Below are positions 43,836 to 52,351 of a stretch of DNA of 64,000 nucleotides, in pieces. Under the pieces are notes generated by a model. The model saw only the letters and a program-made list of their open reading frames with translations. It did no database searches and was not told the DNA's origin. Every line of letters begins with the position of its first letter. Position 1 is the stretch's first letter. The DNA is from Bacillota bacterium. GTDB lineage: Bacteria > Bacillota > Clostridia > Lachnospirales > Lachnospiraceae. The stretch is taken from contig JAFAGA010000047.1 in NCBI GenBank assembly GCA_023423045.1, forward strand, positions 62,001 through 126,000, read 5' to 3'. The position numbers and the translations under genes are program-made.

Positions 43836-43939
43836 CAATGCGCTGTCACTTCAGTGACAATCTGCCTTTGCACATCATGCGCATTGTGCCCGGAGGGCTT
43901 TATTATTTCATAGAACGCAATTCTCTATGAAATAATAAA
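43836..43939. repeat. Cluster of nested inverted repeats between the GH38 and AraC genes
   Basis: The 281-nt gap has several hairpins: CAATGCGC/GCGCATTG (43836-43843, 43879-43886) enclosing TGTCACT/AGTGACA (43844-43859), then a perfect 16-bp AT-rich hairpin (arms 43899-43914 and 43924-43939, loop 9). No good U tract follows the last on the minus strand. It could be a small palindromic mobile element, an mRNA-processing region or an attenuator. Confidence 0.4.
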
Positions 43940-44047
43940 AACTGCTGCAGGCCGGTACGCATTTTTTCCGGCCATATCCAGTTCCTCCGATCGCTGTAGC
44001 AAGTCAAATCACAGTGTCAGAATACCGCAGGTTGATCTGTAACAGTC

Positions 44048-46633
44048 TTAATTATAGGGAAAAGCGGATAACTGCAATCTTATGGTCTTAATCTCAAAGG
44101 TTCCAAAAGGCAGGCGCAACCCACGCTCAGGGATTCCGAGCTCCTCCCGGGGATGCTCCAGCATATCGCATAACCATGCTCTTTCTGCCTTCCAATTGAT
44201 GGTGATCCGGGAGGTAACCGCCGCTCCTGCCGCTTCATAGAAGCGCAAAATTATATCCCCGCTGCCGTCCTCTGCCGGTTTCATCGTCTCCAAGATAACA
44301 TTTTTCTTATCGATTTGTAAAGCTTCAAAGGTCTGAACCCTTCCCCGGGTCACATAGGGTGCTACATTCAGTTCATACCCCTGCCTTACTACATCGGAAT
44401 CAATAAAGCTTCCCTCCCATGCATAGAATGCATAGGTGAACTTCTGAACTCCATTATCCGCGCGCATCTGGGGGCTGGACGCCGCCCGAAGCAGGGTCAG
44501 TTCCATTGCATTGCCTTCCATACTGATGCCGTATTTACTGTCGTTAAGCACCGCTGCCCCATGGGCGCCGTCACATAAGGCGGTGTAACGGTGGTTGCAT
44601 ACCTCAAAGCGATCCTTATCATAAGTACGGGAACGGTGTGTGGGTCTTTCCACATAACCGAACTGCATTTCATTTCTGGCATTGATGGCATGGACCGATA
44701 CCGGGAAAGCCGCCTTCAACAGGCGGTGAAGTTCTCTCCACTCAATGCAGGTTTCAAACTCCAGTCTCTTCTGGTTTGCTGCCAGGCGGATATACTGCAC
44801 ATAGTCAGAGCGGCTGATTTTTCCGCTGACCTTAAGTACCGCCTCCAGCCCTTGGGATATTATAGTCAGCTCCTGTTCCCGCGCTCCTTCCACTTCCTGA
44901 TTGCGGTAATTATCGTCAATATCCCATGCATCAAAATGCCTTGGAACATCTTTAAAAAGGCGCAGCTGATTCATAGGCCCTGCTGCCATCTGACGGCCCG
45001 AGGACTTTAACACAAAAGAGATTACTCTGCCCTGTTTATCGATAAGAGCGGATATATGTTTATTTTTCATATGATATCCCTGCTCATCCTGCCAGAGGCG
45101 GGCTGTCCTTCCTGGTACTTCCTCTGCTGCTGTTTTTTCTGATATCATTCCTATGGGCACCGGTTCTGAGAACTCCTCTAAGGCAGCCTCTGCCGCTTCG
45201 CCGGATATGGCCTTTCGGGGATACAGCGTAATTCCTCCACAGGAAGGAAGCTCTACCAGAGCCCTTACCGATCCATCGATTTCCTGCACCGGCACCTGAT
45301 GACCCTCACCATCCACCGCCCCGTCCCGGTATTGTTCCGGAAGAGGGAGGAGGAATTGCCTTGAAAAGGAAAGGGAGTTGAATATGGCAAGCCCCTCGCC
45401 CTCCTGCACCAGCGCATCTGCGGCCTGCTGTGTCATCTGCCCGGCTTCCTTCAAAATGCTCTCATGGTCTCTCTCTGTCTCCTGGTATACTCTTTCAATG
45501 GAAGAGCCCGGAAGAATATCATGAAACTGATGGAACAGCAGTAACTTCCACAACCGATCCGACCTTTTCGCATCATACTCCATTCCTTTTGCCATTGCCA
45601 AACAGCTCCATAGCTCCATCTCCCGCATGGCCAGCTCACATCTTCGGTTATTTCTCTTTACTCCCGCCTGTGAGGTATAAGTCCCCCGATGAGAGGTAAA
45701 ATACAGTTCTCCTGCATAAGTATGCTGCGGTCCTCCCTGCTCCTCCAGTTTCATGAAGAATTCCTCGGGAGATCCCATCCGCATCCTCGGACTTCCTTCC
45801 AGATCCCGCTGCCGGAGCACATATTCTATATGATCCCGGGAAGGGCCTCCGCCGCCGTCCCCATAGCCGAAGGGCAGAAGAAAGGTCTCCAGGTCCTCCT
45901 TCTGGGTGCGCTGCTTCCAGACATTGCCCACTTCTTCCGGATCCGTCTGATAAGTATAGCTGGTAGGAAGAAAAGAGGTCACTCTGGTACCGTCCATCCC
46001 TTCCCAGTGGAAATAATGATACGGAAAACGCTCTCCGTCATTGCAGGTCCAAAATATCTTCTGAGTCACCAGATACGGGACATCACAGCCCATAAGTATC
46101 TGCGGCAGGGCAGCCGTGTATCCGAAGGTATCGGGCAGCCACAGGACTCTGCTATCCACACCCAGTACCTCCTTATAGTAACGCTTTCCGTGGATGAGCT
46201 GGCGGATCAGTGCCTCTCCTCCGGCCATATTGGTATCCGGCTCCACCCACATAGCTCCGTCCGCAATCCACTGTCCACGGCTGATGGCATCTTTTATCCG
46301 CCCAAACAGTTTCGGGTAATTGTTCCGGCACATCTCATAAGCTGCGGGCTGGCTCTGTAAGAAGCGATACTCCGGATATTCCTCCAAAAGGCGAAGCTGA
46401 GCGGCAAAGGTACGTTCTGTCTTCCGCCGGGTTTCTGCCACCGGCCACAGCCAGGCCAGGTCCAAATGAGCATTTCCCACCGCCCAGAACCAGGGCGCTG
46501 TAGAACCGTTGACCGCTTCCAGGACCTCATTTAAGGAATCCCTGGCTGCTGCGTAACAGATCAGTCTGGAATCCCCGTCCTGCTCAAAATCCACCTCATA
46601 GGTGAATTTCTGAAGGGCAGAGATAATCTTCAC
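44048..46633 (-). CDS. GH38 alpha-mannosidase, catalytic and C-terminal part (gene split by an in-frame stop)
   Basis: This frame holds the catalytic machinery of a zinc-dependent retaining alpha-mannosidase of the Ams1/bacterial GH38 type. It has zinc ligands in GNAHLDLAWLWP (His55, Asp57), the nucleophile Asp168 in LWLPDTFGY, and the histidine segment HQFHDILPGS. Helical-bundle and beta-sandwich domains follow to the end. It begins with a GTG codon, 861 aa. The N-terminal domain lies in the same frame directly upstream, separated by TGA and GCG codons only. Read through, the protein would be 1072 residues, the usual size. As it stands this half would need its own initiation at GTG, where no clear ribosome site is seen. 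Confidence 0.8.
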   Translation of the reverse strand: MKIISALQKFTYEVDFEQDGDSRLICYAAARDSLNEVLEAVNGSTAPWFWAVGNAHLDLAWLWPVAETRRKTERTFAAQLRLLEEYPEYRFLQSQPAAYEMCRNNYPKLFGRIKDAISRGQWIADGAMWVEPDTNMAGGEALIRQLIHGKRYYKEVLGVDSRVLWLPDTFGYTAALPQILMGCDVPYLVTQKIFWTCNDGERFPYHYFHWEGMDGTRVTSFLPTSYTYQTDPEEVGNVWKQRTQKEDLETFLLPFGYGDGGGGPSRDHIEYVLRQRDLEGSPRMRMGSPEEFFMKLEEQGGPQHTYAGELYFTSHRGTYTSQAGVKRNNRRCELAMREMELWSCLAMAKGMEYDAKRSDRLWKLLLFHQFHDILPGSSIERVYQETERDHESILKEAGQMTQQAADALVQEGEGLAIFNSLSFSRQFLLPLPEQYRDGAVDGEGHQVPVQEIDGSVRALVELPSCGGITLYPRKAISGEAAEAALEEFSEPVPIGMISEKTAAEEVPGRTARLWQDEQGYHMKNKHISALIDKQGRVISFVLKSSGRQMAAGPMNQLRLFKDVPRHFDAWDIDDNYRNQEVEGAREQELTIISQGLEAVLKVSGKISRSDYVQYIRLAANQKRLEFETCIEWRELHRLLKAAFPVSVHAINARNEMQFGYVERPTHRSRTYDKDRFEVCNHRYTALCDGAHGAAVLNDSKYGISMEGNAMELTLLRAASSPQMRADNGVQKFTYAFYAWEGSFIDSDVVRQGYELNVAPYVTRGRVQTFEALQIDKKNVILETMKPAEDGSGDIILRFYEAAGAAVTSRITINWKAERAWLCDMLEHPREELGIPERGLRLPFGTFEIKTIRLQLSAFPYN

Positions 46634-46636
46634 CGC

Positions 46637-47266
46637 TCAAAGAGACGAAGCATCCAGGACCTTCAGCAGCCGATAAAGGGTATCCACATCCAGGAATAGC
46701 TGATATGCCTCTTCCCTCCAGATCCCGTAGGTGCAATTCCCCAGAGTCCGCCTGGAGCCTTCCGGTATCTGCTCCGTAAAGCTTCCCGGCATTACCGGCC
46801 CGGTAGCACAATAACCGGTCTCACAATTGGGGAAATAATGTCCGGCGTAAGTTTCCATATAGATATGATAGCGCTCTCCCGGCTGACCGTTTGCTGTAAC
46901 CGTATTGTCCACCATATAATGATGGGGATATGCGATCCAATCCGCCCGATAGGTGCCGAACTCCCGCCCATTGATAAACAGGGAGGTTTCCCCTCCCGGC
47001 TGAAGGTTCAGGACGATCCTTTTTCTCATGGCCGCCTCGGGCAAAATAAATTCTCCCCGGAACCAACAGTATTCCCAAGTGTTTCCCCAGGTAAACCCCG
47101 GTTCCACCGGAGTAAAGGCCAACTGTTTCACTTTTGTATGGCTCAAATGCTCCCGAGTCCGGTATGCTTCCAATTCTATTCTTCCCAGAGGCTCATAAAA
47201 ATCATCCTTGAGCGTCCGTATCCAATGATTAATTCTATCTTCCCATTCTGAATTCAATCCTGTCAT
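46637..47266 (-). CDS. GH38 alpha-mannosidase, N-terminal domain (truncated by an in-frame TGA)
   Basis: This 209-aa segment is the N-terminal beta-rich domain of an Ams1-type GH38 enzyme. It begins with a helical start (DRINHWIRTLKDDFYEPLG), then TWGNTWEYCWFRGEFILPEA and LNLQPGGETSLFINGREFG, ending in LLKVLDASSL before TGA. The downstream codons AVKIISALQKFTYEVDF continue the family's linker in the same frame. The TGA may replace an arginine codon (CGA or AGA); this is inference. Alone the piece has no catalytic residues. It follows a binding-protein gene by a 217-nt gap that contains a long hairpin. Confidence 0.75.
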   Translation of the reverse strand: MTGLNSEWEDRINHWIRTLKDDFYEPLGRIELEAYRTREHLSHTKVKQLAFTPVEPGFTWGNTWEYCWFRGEFILPEAAMRKRIVLNLQPGGETSLFINGREFGTYRADWIAYPHHYMVDNTVTANGQPGERYHIYMETYAGHYFPNCETGYCATGPVMPGSFTEQIPEGSRRTLGNCTYGIWREEAYQLFLDVDTLYRLLKVLDASSL

Positions 47267-47319
47267 TGTCCCATTCTCTTCCTTTTATCATGACAATCCA
47301 TCACTTCTCCAACAGCATA

Positions 47320-47374
47320 GATGAGGGTGTCCCAAAATGATGATTGCGATCATCATTTTGAGGGCATCCTCATC
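47320..47374 (-). other. Long hairpin after the binding-protein gene
   Basis: An imperfect stem of about 25 bp has a perfect 12-bp core (CAAAATGATGAT / ATCATCATTTTG) and a TGCG loop. There is no U tract after it on the minus strand. It lies between binding-protein and GH38 genes, as hairpins also do after the other binding-protein genes in this window. It partly resembles the GCCAAAAAATGATG arm at 27321. Confidence 0.5.
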
Positions 47375-47483
47375 TTACCTCCCGCAGAGTCTTTGGCTTA
47401 TGTAATGCTTCCGACAGCCTATTGAAAGGTTATATTGCAATCAATTGCATTATAGATGTGCGGCAGACAGCATTTCATCGACT

Positions 47484-49181
47484 CTATTTATTAGCGTTAT
47501 AATATTCATCGTACGCCTTCTGATACAATTGCACGTAAGTCTGCACATCGTAGTTCTTCAGAGTAGCTGCATAAGAATCCCAGTTTCTCTCCAGGCTTAA
47601 TTCTCCTGTAATAAACTGTGCCATTGCCGTCTTTACATATTCCTGCAAAGAGGTCTGCAAGGTAGCGAAACGCTCTGAGTCATCGCTGTTCTCCAAAAAG
47701 ATATTCTTGGGAAGGTATTCGGGATAGAAATAGTCAACCACCTTCATTGTCTCATCAAAGAGTCTTGCTTCATAAGCATCTGATGCATAAATATTTTCCG
47801 GACGGGGAGACATGGCCGCACGGAATTCTGCTCTCTGATTGTACAGACCGGTCCACCAGGTGTTCTTGTTGTATTCGTCATTTTCATTGGAGGTAAAGCC
47901 CGGCTCGATCCAGTAGATTGCGTCGGTGCCCTGCAAAATAGATTCTACCGGCTTCTCTAATTTACCCCAGTACTTATTCTCTTCACCGTACATCTGCACC
48001 ATGGAAGCTTCATTGCTCATCAGGAAATCGCCAACCTTAAAAGCTGCTTCCGGATTCTTACACTTATCGGTAATGAACCAGTTAAATCCTGCTGTCATAT
48101 CTACATAGTCCTTGTGCAGCTGATATCTTGCTCCGTTGGGTCCTTCTACCGGAACCATGGCTGCCGTAACCTCATTCATATGCGCATCATCCAGATTAAT
48201 ACCCATTGCAAAATGGTCTGCGGTGTAACCGAATACCAGCTTGGAATCGGAACGGATTACCTGCTGCATCTGGTCGCTGCTCTGGGAGAAGGTGGTAGGA
48301 TCAATCAGTCCCAATTCAAATAATTCATGCATGTACTCCAGACCCTGCTTAAATTCTTCGGTATCGGCTGCAAAAATCACCTTACCATCCTTTGCATAGG
48401 AAAGTGTGGTCTTATCAATGGGCACAAAGGAGTTCATCAGGAACCATTCCAGCTGACAATCCCAATCGGGGCTTCCGGTCAGAGGGATCTCGTCCGCCTT
48501 CCCATTTCCGTTGTAATCGCTGTTCTTCACTGCGATGAGAACATTCTTCAGCTCCTCTGTGGTAGTAGGCTCGGATAAGCCAAGGGATGCCATCCACTCG
48601 GTGTTATACCAAAGCTTGGGATAGGCCTGGCAGTGGAAGCACTCATTTTCTGTAGGGAATCCATAGATATTGCCATCGGGAGCATAGGCATTTGCTTCAT
48701 ACTGGGGTCTGTCCTCAAACAGCTCCTTCATATTGATACCATACTTTTCATACAGATCATTTAGCGGAATGAAGGTGCCTTCCATACCAAGCTTCACCGT
48801 CTTCTGCTTGTTTAAATTATAGCATATAACATCCGGATAATCACCGCTGGATAGCATCAGGTTCAGCTTTGTATCAGCATCGGCAGAATCGCTGGGCAGC
48901 TGTACAAAATCAAACTTCACATTGGTCTGCTCCTCGATCCATCGAATCGCATAGTTGGCATCGGAATACTCTCCCTTTTCATTCATCTGCACTGCAACGG
49001 TGAGCGTCACCGGTTCCTCATCTCCCGGGGTTTGTGTGCCCTCGGCAGGTGTATTGGTTACCTTGTTATCCCCATCCTCGCCGGGGCTGTTGCTCTTGGT
49101 GCCATTGCTGCATCCGCCCAGCAACAGAACGGCGGCAAGGCCAAGTGCCATCACTTTGGTTACTAACGTTTTCCTTCTCAT
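47484..49181 (-). CDS. Extracellular solute-binding lipoprotein, LplA-type
   Basis: This substrate-binding lipoprotein belongs to the second Lpl-type importer. The 565-aa protein has a lipobox (VLLLGGC), an Asn/Gly/Thr-rich linker and a type-1 binding domain (LNLMLSSGDYPDVICYNLNK; GTFIPLNDLYEKYGINMK). The ATG at 49181 has GGAGAGG upstream; the in-frame ATG at 49208 would place that site inside the coding region and is rejected. It is the third gene of its operon after the two permease genes, unlike the other loci here, where the binding protein comes first. Downstream GH38, GH36 and GH95-like enzymes suggest alpha-mannose- or alpha-galactose-containing oligosaccharides as ligand. Confidence 0.92.
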   Translation of the reverse strand: MRRKTLVTKVMALGLAAVLLLGGCSNGTKSNSPGEDGDNKVTNTPAEGTQTPGDEEPVTLTVAVQMNEKGEYSDANYAIRWIEEQTNVKFDFVQLPSDSADADTKLNLMLSSGDYPDVICYNLNKQKTVKLGMEGTFIPLNDLYEKYGINMKELFEDRPQYEANAYAPDGNIYGFPTENECFHCQAYPKLWYNTEWMASLGLSEPTTTEELKNVLIAVKNSDYNGNGKADEIPLTGSPDWDCQLEWFLMNSFVPIDKTTLSYAKDGKVIFAADTEEFKQGLEYMHELFELGLIDPTTFSQSSDQMQQVIRSDSKLVFGYTADHFAMGINLDDAHMNEVTAAMVPVEGPNGARYQLHKDYVDMTAGFNWFITDKCKNPEAAFKVGDFLMSNEASMVQMYGEENKYWGKLEKPVESILQGTDAIYWIEPGFTSNENDEYNKNTWWTGLYNQRAEFRAAMSPRPENIYASDAYEARLFDETMKVVDYFYPEYLPKNIFLENSDDSERFATLQTSLQEYVKTAMAQFITGELSLERNWDSYAATLKNYDVQTYVQLYQKAYDEYYNANK

Positions 49182-49247
49182 TGTTTTTACCTCTCCTTCT
49201 TTTTTCATTACCTTTTCCTCTTTATATTAACTGATCCTGGTTCATTC

Positions 49248-50177
49248 TCAGCCCTTGATGGATCCCATCATAATACCCTTTACAAAATATTTCTGGATAA
49301 AAGGATATAATAACATAACAGGCAGGGAAGATACCACAACCAGTGAATATTGCATTAATGTCTTCAGCTCCTGACGGCTCATCTGCTCCTCCAGCCTCAT
49401 TACCATACCGCTGCTGTCGTTGGTCACCAGCACATTCCGAAGAATTAGCTGCAGCGGCGACTTAGCGGTGCTGTTCAGGTACAGCAGAGCTGAAAAGAAG
49501 TCATTCCATTTGCCCACCGCATATAACAGTACCATAACAGCAATGATGGGCTTAGCCAGGGGAATTACCATATTAATAAAGTATTTCCAATCAGAGCAGC
49601 CATCGATGGAAGCACTTTCGAATATTTCCAACGGTATGGAGCTCTGGATATAGGTCTTAATCAGAATAACATTCCATACTCCCATAGCGGAGGGAAGGAT
49701 CATCGCCCAAAAGCTGTCAATGAGACTCAGCTTGCTCACCACCATATAGGTGGGGATCATACCGCCGCTAAAGAACATGGTAACCGTAAACAAAAACATC
49801 ACCGGCTTGCGGATCTTTAAGTCCGTTCTGGATAAGGGATATCCGGCAAGCATGGTCAGGGAAACACTGACGATGGTTCCCACCACGGTATAGGCGACAG
49901 AGTTAGCAAAGCCCTGGACAATATTCGGCGACCGGAAGATTACCTGATAACCGGCCAGAGAGAAATCCACCGGCCATAAAAATACCTTTCCGGAGGTCAC
50001 CGCTTTGGCATCACTAAAGGAGGAGGCCAAAATAAAGATTACCGGCACCAGAATGACCACAGCCGTGGCTGCCAGCAAAATCCATACGCAGGCCAGCAGG
50101 ATTCGATCGGGCACGGTGTGATATAATTTAATCTTTGTACCTTTATATTGTGTTTGTGATGTTGATTGCATATTCAT
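49248..50177 (-). CDS. Carbohydrate ABC transporter permease, LplC/YtcP-type
   Basis: This membrane subunit of 309 aa has six predicted helices and an EAA loop ESASIDGCSDWKYFINMVIP. The C-terminal KYFVKGIMMGSIKG is diagnostic of the LplC/YtcP group. The start at 50177 (MNMQSTS) has GGAG 5 nt upstream; a GTG at 50198 is in frame but overlaps the previous gene. The start lies 14 nt past the stop of the LplB-type permease gene. A lone transporter ATPase is missing here as at the other loci. Confidence 0.92.
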   Translation of the reverse strand: MNMQSTSQTQYKGTKIKLYHTVPDRILLACVWILLAATAVVILVPVIFILASSFSDAKAVTSGKVFLWPVDFSLAGYQVIFRSPNIVQGFANSVAYTVVGTIVSVSLTMLAGYPLSRTDLKIRKPVMFLFTVTMFFSGGMIPTYMVVSKLSLIDSFWAMILPSAMGVWNVILIKTYIQSSIPLEIFESASIDGCSDWKYFINMVIPLAKPIIAVMVLLYAVGKWNDFFSALLYLNSTAKSPLQLILRNVLVTNDSSGMVMRLEEQMSRQELKTLMQYSLVVVSSLPVMLLYPFIQKYFVKGIMMGSIKG

Positions 50178-50191
50178 ATTCTCTCCTTCTT

Positions 50192-51121
50192 CTACCACAA
50201 GCTGGTCTCGCCGAATTTCTGCGAGAGTTTGTTGGCTGCAAATAATAAGATGAAGTTGACCACCGAATTAAACAATCCCACCGCCGTAGCAAAGGAATAC
50301 TGCATATCGCGCAGGCCCCGTTTGAATACATAGGTTGAAATGATTTCAGACACAGGCAGATTCAGGTTGTTTTGCATCAGATACACTTTTTCAAATCCAA
50401 CACCCATGATACTTCCGATGGCCAGAATCAGCTGGATCGTGATGATGGGCTTCAGAGCCGGAAGCTCAACGATACGGATTCTCTGCAGGCGGTTAGCACC
50501 GTCGATCTGGGAAGCCTCTACGAGGGACTGGTCAACATTGCCCAAGGCGGCAATATAGATAATCGCGGAATAGCCGGTCACCTGCCATACGCCGGACCAG
50601 ACATAAATATGTCTGAAGTAAGAGGCCCTGCCCATAAAATCAATTCTTGCAAGACCCAGGAAGTCCAGAATACTATTGACAACGCCAATATTCAGATGAA
50701 GGCATTGAAGCACGATACCCACCAGCACCACAGTAGAAATAAAATATGGTGCATAGGTCAGGGACTGCATGAACTTCTTGAATCGGTTCCCCCCTATAAT
50801 ATGTAATGCCAGAGCCAGTATGATGGGTGCCGGAAAGCTTGCGAGCAGCTGATAGATACTGATAACCAAGGTATTTCTAAGTAATCTGGCCATATCCGGG
50901 TTGGTAAAGAATTGCATGAAATATTTTAGTCCAACCCATTCACTTCCCATAATTCCTTTTCGGAAGCTATAATTCTTAAAGGCAATTACGATTCCTCCCA
51001 TTGGGACATAACAAAAGATAGCGATATAAAGCACCGGCAGAAGCAGCATCAGATAAAGCTGCCATCGTTTTTGTATGTCCTCCCTTAGTCCCCATTTCTT
51101 CTTTTTCTTTGTTGCTTCCAT
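50192..51121 (-). CDS. Sugar ABC transporter permease, LplB/YteP-type
   Basis: This 309-aa permease has a Lys-rich cytoplasmic start (MEATKKKKKWGLRED), six predicted helices and the EAA loop EASQIDGANRLQRIRIVELP. The ATG at 51121 is chosen; a GTG two codons earlier is also possible. It is the first gene of the mannosidase/galactosidase operon. Upstream I see no convincing -35/-10 pair, and the 3' end of a decayed epimerase gene abuts the leader. The promoter is therefore undefined. Confidence 0.92.
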   Translation of the reverse strand: MEATKKKKKWGLREDIQKRWQLYLMLLLPVLYIAIFCYVPMGGIVIAFKNYSFRKGIMGSEWVGLKYFMQFFTNPDMARLLRNTLVISIYQLLASFPAPIILALALHIIGGNRFKKFMQSLTYAPYFISTVVLVGIVLQCLHLNIGVVNSILDFLGLARIDFMGRASYFRHIYVWSGVWQVTGYSAIIYIAALGNVDQSLVEASQIDGANRLQRIRIVELPALKPIITIQLILAIGSIMGVGFEKVYLMQNNLNLPVSEIISTYVFKRGLRDMQYSFATAVGLFNSVVNFILLFAANKLSQKFGETSLW

Positions 51122-51170
51122 TAACACTCTTCCCTTCCTATCTATTTTGTCCTTTTAAAGGCATTGTTGT

Positions 51171-51375
51171 TTAAACCGGTTCAAAAGCAAGTTCTTTTTT
51201 TATTTTATCTATACCAAACAAGGATTTGAATTCATTTCCTGCTTTCATATAATAAGACAAATCATATCGATCCATTATTTCTTTTCCATAAACCGTGTAT
51301 AGCGCTTCAACTGTCGATACATCACAGGATATATCCGGGCCGGCAACATTATAGATACGGACACCAGGATGAAAT
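51171..51375 (-). pseudogene. C-terminal remnant of an NAD-dependent epimerase/dehydratase
   Basis: Translating the minus strand in the frame that ends at TAA 51171-51173 gives about 67 residues: HPGVRIYNVAGPD, then STVEALYTVYGKEIMDRYDL, and finally DKIKKELAFEPV. This looks like the C-terminal end of an extended-SDR sugar epimerase, where the last helix pattern (KI-KELGFEP) is common. There is no start codon or nucleotide-binding domain upstream; homology stops at a 69-bp repeat at 51377-51445. I therefore read it as a truncated gene. The family call is from pattern recognition only. Confidence 0.5.
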
Positions 51376-51376
51376 G

Positions 51377-51445
51377 CCTTATGACACCCAAGATTTCTTA
51401 AGAATCGGAGGAGAAAGATTCTTGTGACAGGTGTTGATTATTAAG
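51377..51445. repeat. 69-bp direct repeat, copy A
   Basis: Copy A aligns without gaps to copy B (52352-52420), about three quarters identical by eye. Shared blocks include TTCTTAAGAAT and GATTCTTGTGA, and both end in TTAAG. The copies lie in the same orientation on either side of the lipoprotein gene. Copy A begins exactly where the epimerase remnant loses recognisable homology. Confidence 0.6.
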
Positions 51446-51455
51446 CTTTTTATCT

Positions 51456-52286
51456 TTATTCCTTTATCTGAGGGAACATGAAACCGGTATTCTCCTTCCG
51501 GTTCAGTTCAGCCGCAAGCAATTCCGAAATTCTATCAATTCCGGCATAATAACCGGAAGCGGTAAAAACAATCGGCACCATACGGTCTTCGTCCGGAACC
51601 TCATATTCATCGAAAAAGGCCGTCACCCTGTCTCCGTTATTTCCCGAGCGGGTGTTGATCCTGATTAAATCGATATTAACCTGCTTTCCTTCTATTTCAA
51701 CTGTTTTTGGCAGCTGATCTATGATCGGCTTTACCTGTTTGCATTCATCACAGACAATACGATAAAAATACACCAGCGTTATATTCTCGGGATTGGCTTT
51801 ATAATCATCAAATAATTCACGTCCTGTTTTCTTCTCCTTCGGATGATACACATACCCTCTTTCAAAGATGTCCTCTCCTGTTGTCAGATAAGCCTCCTTT
51901 ATATTTTTCTCTATGCTTTCATGACCCTGGTATAATTTCCCTCCCACAACCAGCAGCGGCAGCTCAAGACTGTCCTTATCCAGTCCCAGCTCTCTGCAAA
52001 TTTCCTCGTATTTCGTCCGGCCTCCATTCTGATAGATGCAGATTCTCTCAATGGAGTAAGGATAAATATCCCGGACACTTTCCAGCTGCTCCTTTGCTAT
52101 TTGATCAAATTCCTTGGTAGGGTCACAGGAATCGCAGATCCCCTCGTGGAAATAATACATTTCAATCTGTTCCGGCAACTCGGTCTGAGAAATTGGGGAT
52201 GGCTGTACCTTCGTACATGCCGTAAGCATCATAGCTAACAGGATAAGGGGTATGATAATTTCTCTCTTCAGGTTCTTAAAATTCAT
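51456..52286 (-). CDS. Lipoprotein with two thioredoxin-like CxxC segments
   Basis: Function unknown. The 276-aa protein has a lipobox (MMLTAC) and two apparently thioredoxin-fold halves. The first carries CDSC (FHEGICDSCDPTKEF), the second CDEC (YFYRIVCDECKQVKP), each followed by a segment with a likely cis-proline-type strand (LELPLLVVGG; RMVPIVFTASG). It could act in extracytoplasmic thiol-disulfide exchange or electron transfer. The ATG at 52286 has AAAGGAG 6 nt upstream; the frame is open to 52313 without a better site. It stands alone between 69-bp direct repeats and has no partner membrane reductase nearby. Confidence 0.75.
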   Translation of the reverse strand: MNFKNLKREIIIPLILLAMMLTACTKVQPSPISQTELPEQIEMYYFHEGICDSCDPTKEFDQIAKEQLESVRDIYPYSIERICIYQNGGRTKYEEICRELGLDKDSLELPLLVVGGKLYQGHESIEKNIKEAYLTTGEDIFERGYVYHPKEKKTGRELFDDYKANPENITLVYFYRIVCDECKQVKPIIDQLPKTVEIEGKQVNIDLIRINTRSGNNGDRVTAFFDEYEVPDEDRMVPIVFTASGYYAGIDRISELLAAELNRKENTGFMFPQIKE

Positions 52287-52351
52287 AAGCGGCTCCTTTG
52301 TGTGTTCTGACATTAGTATATTCTCTCCCCCTCCATTCCACCAGAACGCAT

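Noticed and set aside
46631..46639. UGA recoding (Trp or selenocysteine) in the GH38 gene
   Set aside because: UGA serves as a normal stop for other genes here (for example the VOC gene at 32394 and the DUF5696-like gene at 9863), no family cysteine or tryptophan is expected in this linker, and no recoding hairpin was evident.
51171..51184. AACCGGTT palindrome upstream of the permease gene as a LacI-type operator
   Set aside because: It coincides with the last codons and stop of the epimerase remnant (GAACCGGTTTAA), so coding history explains it; no promoter overlaps it.
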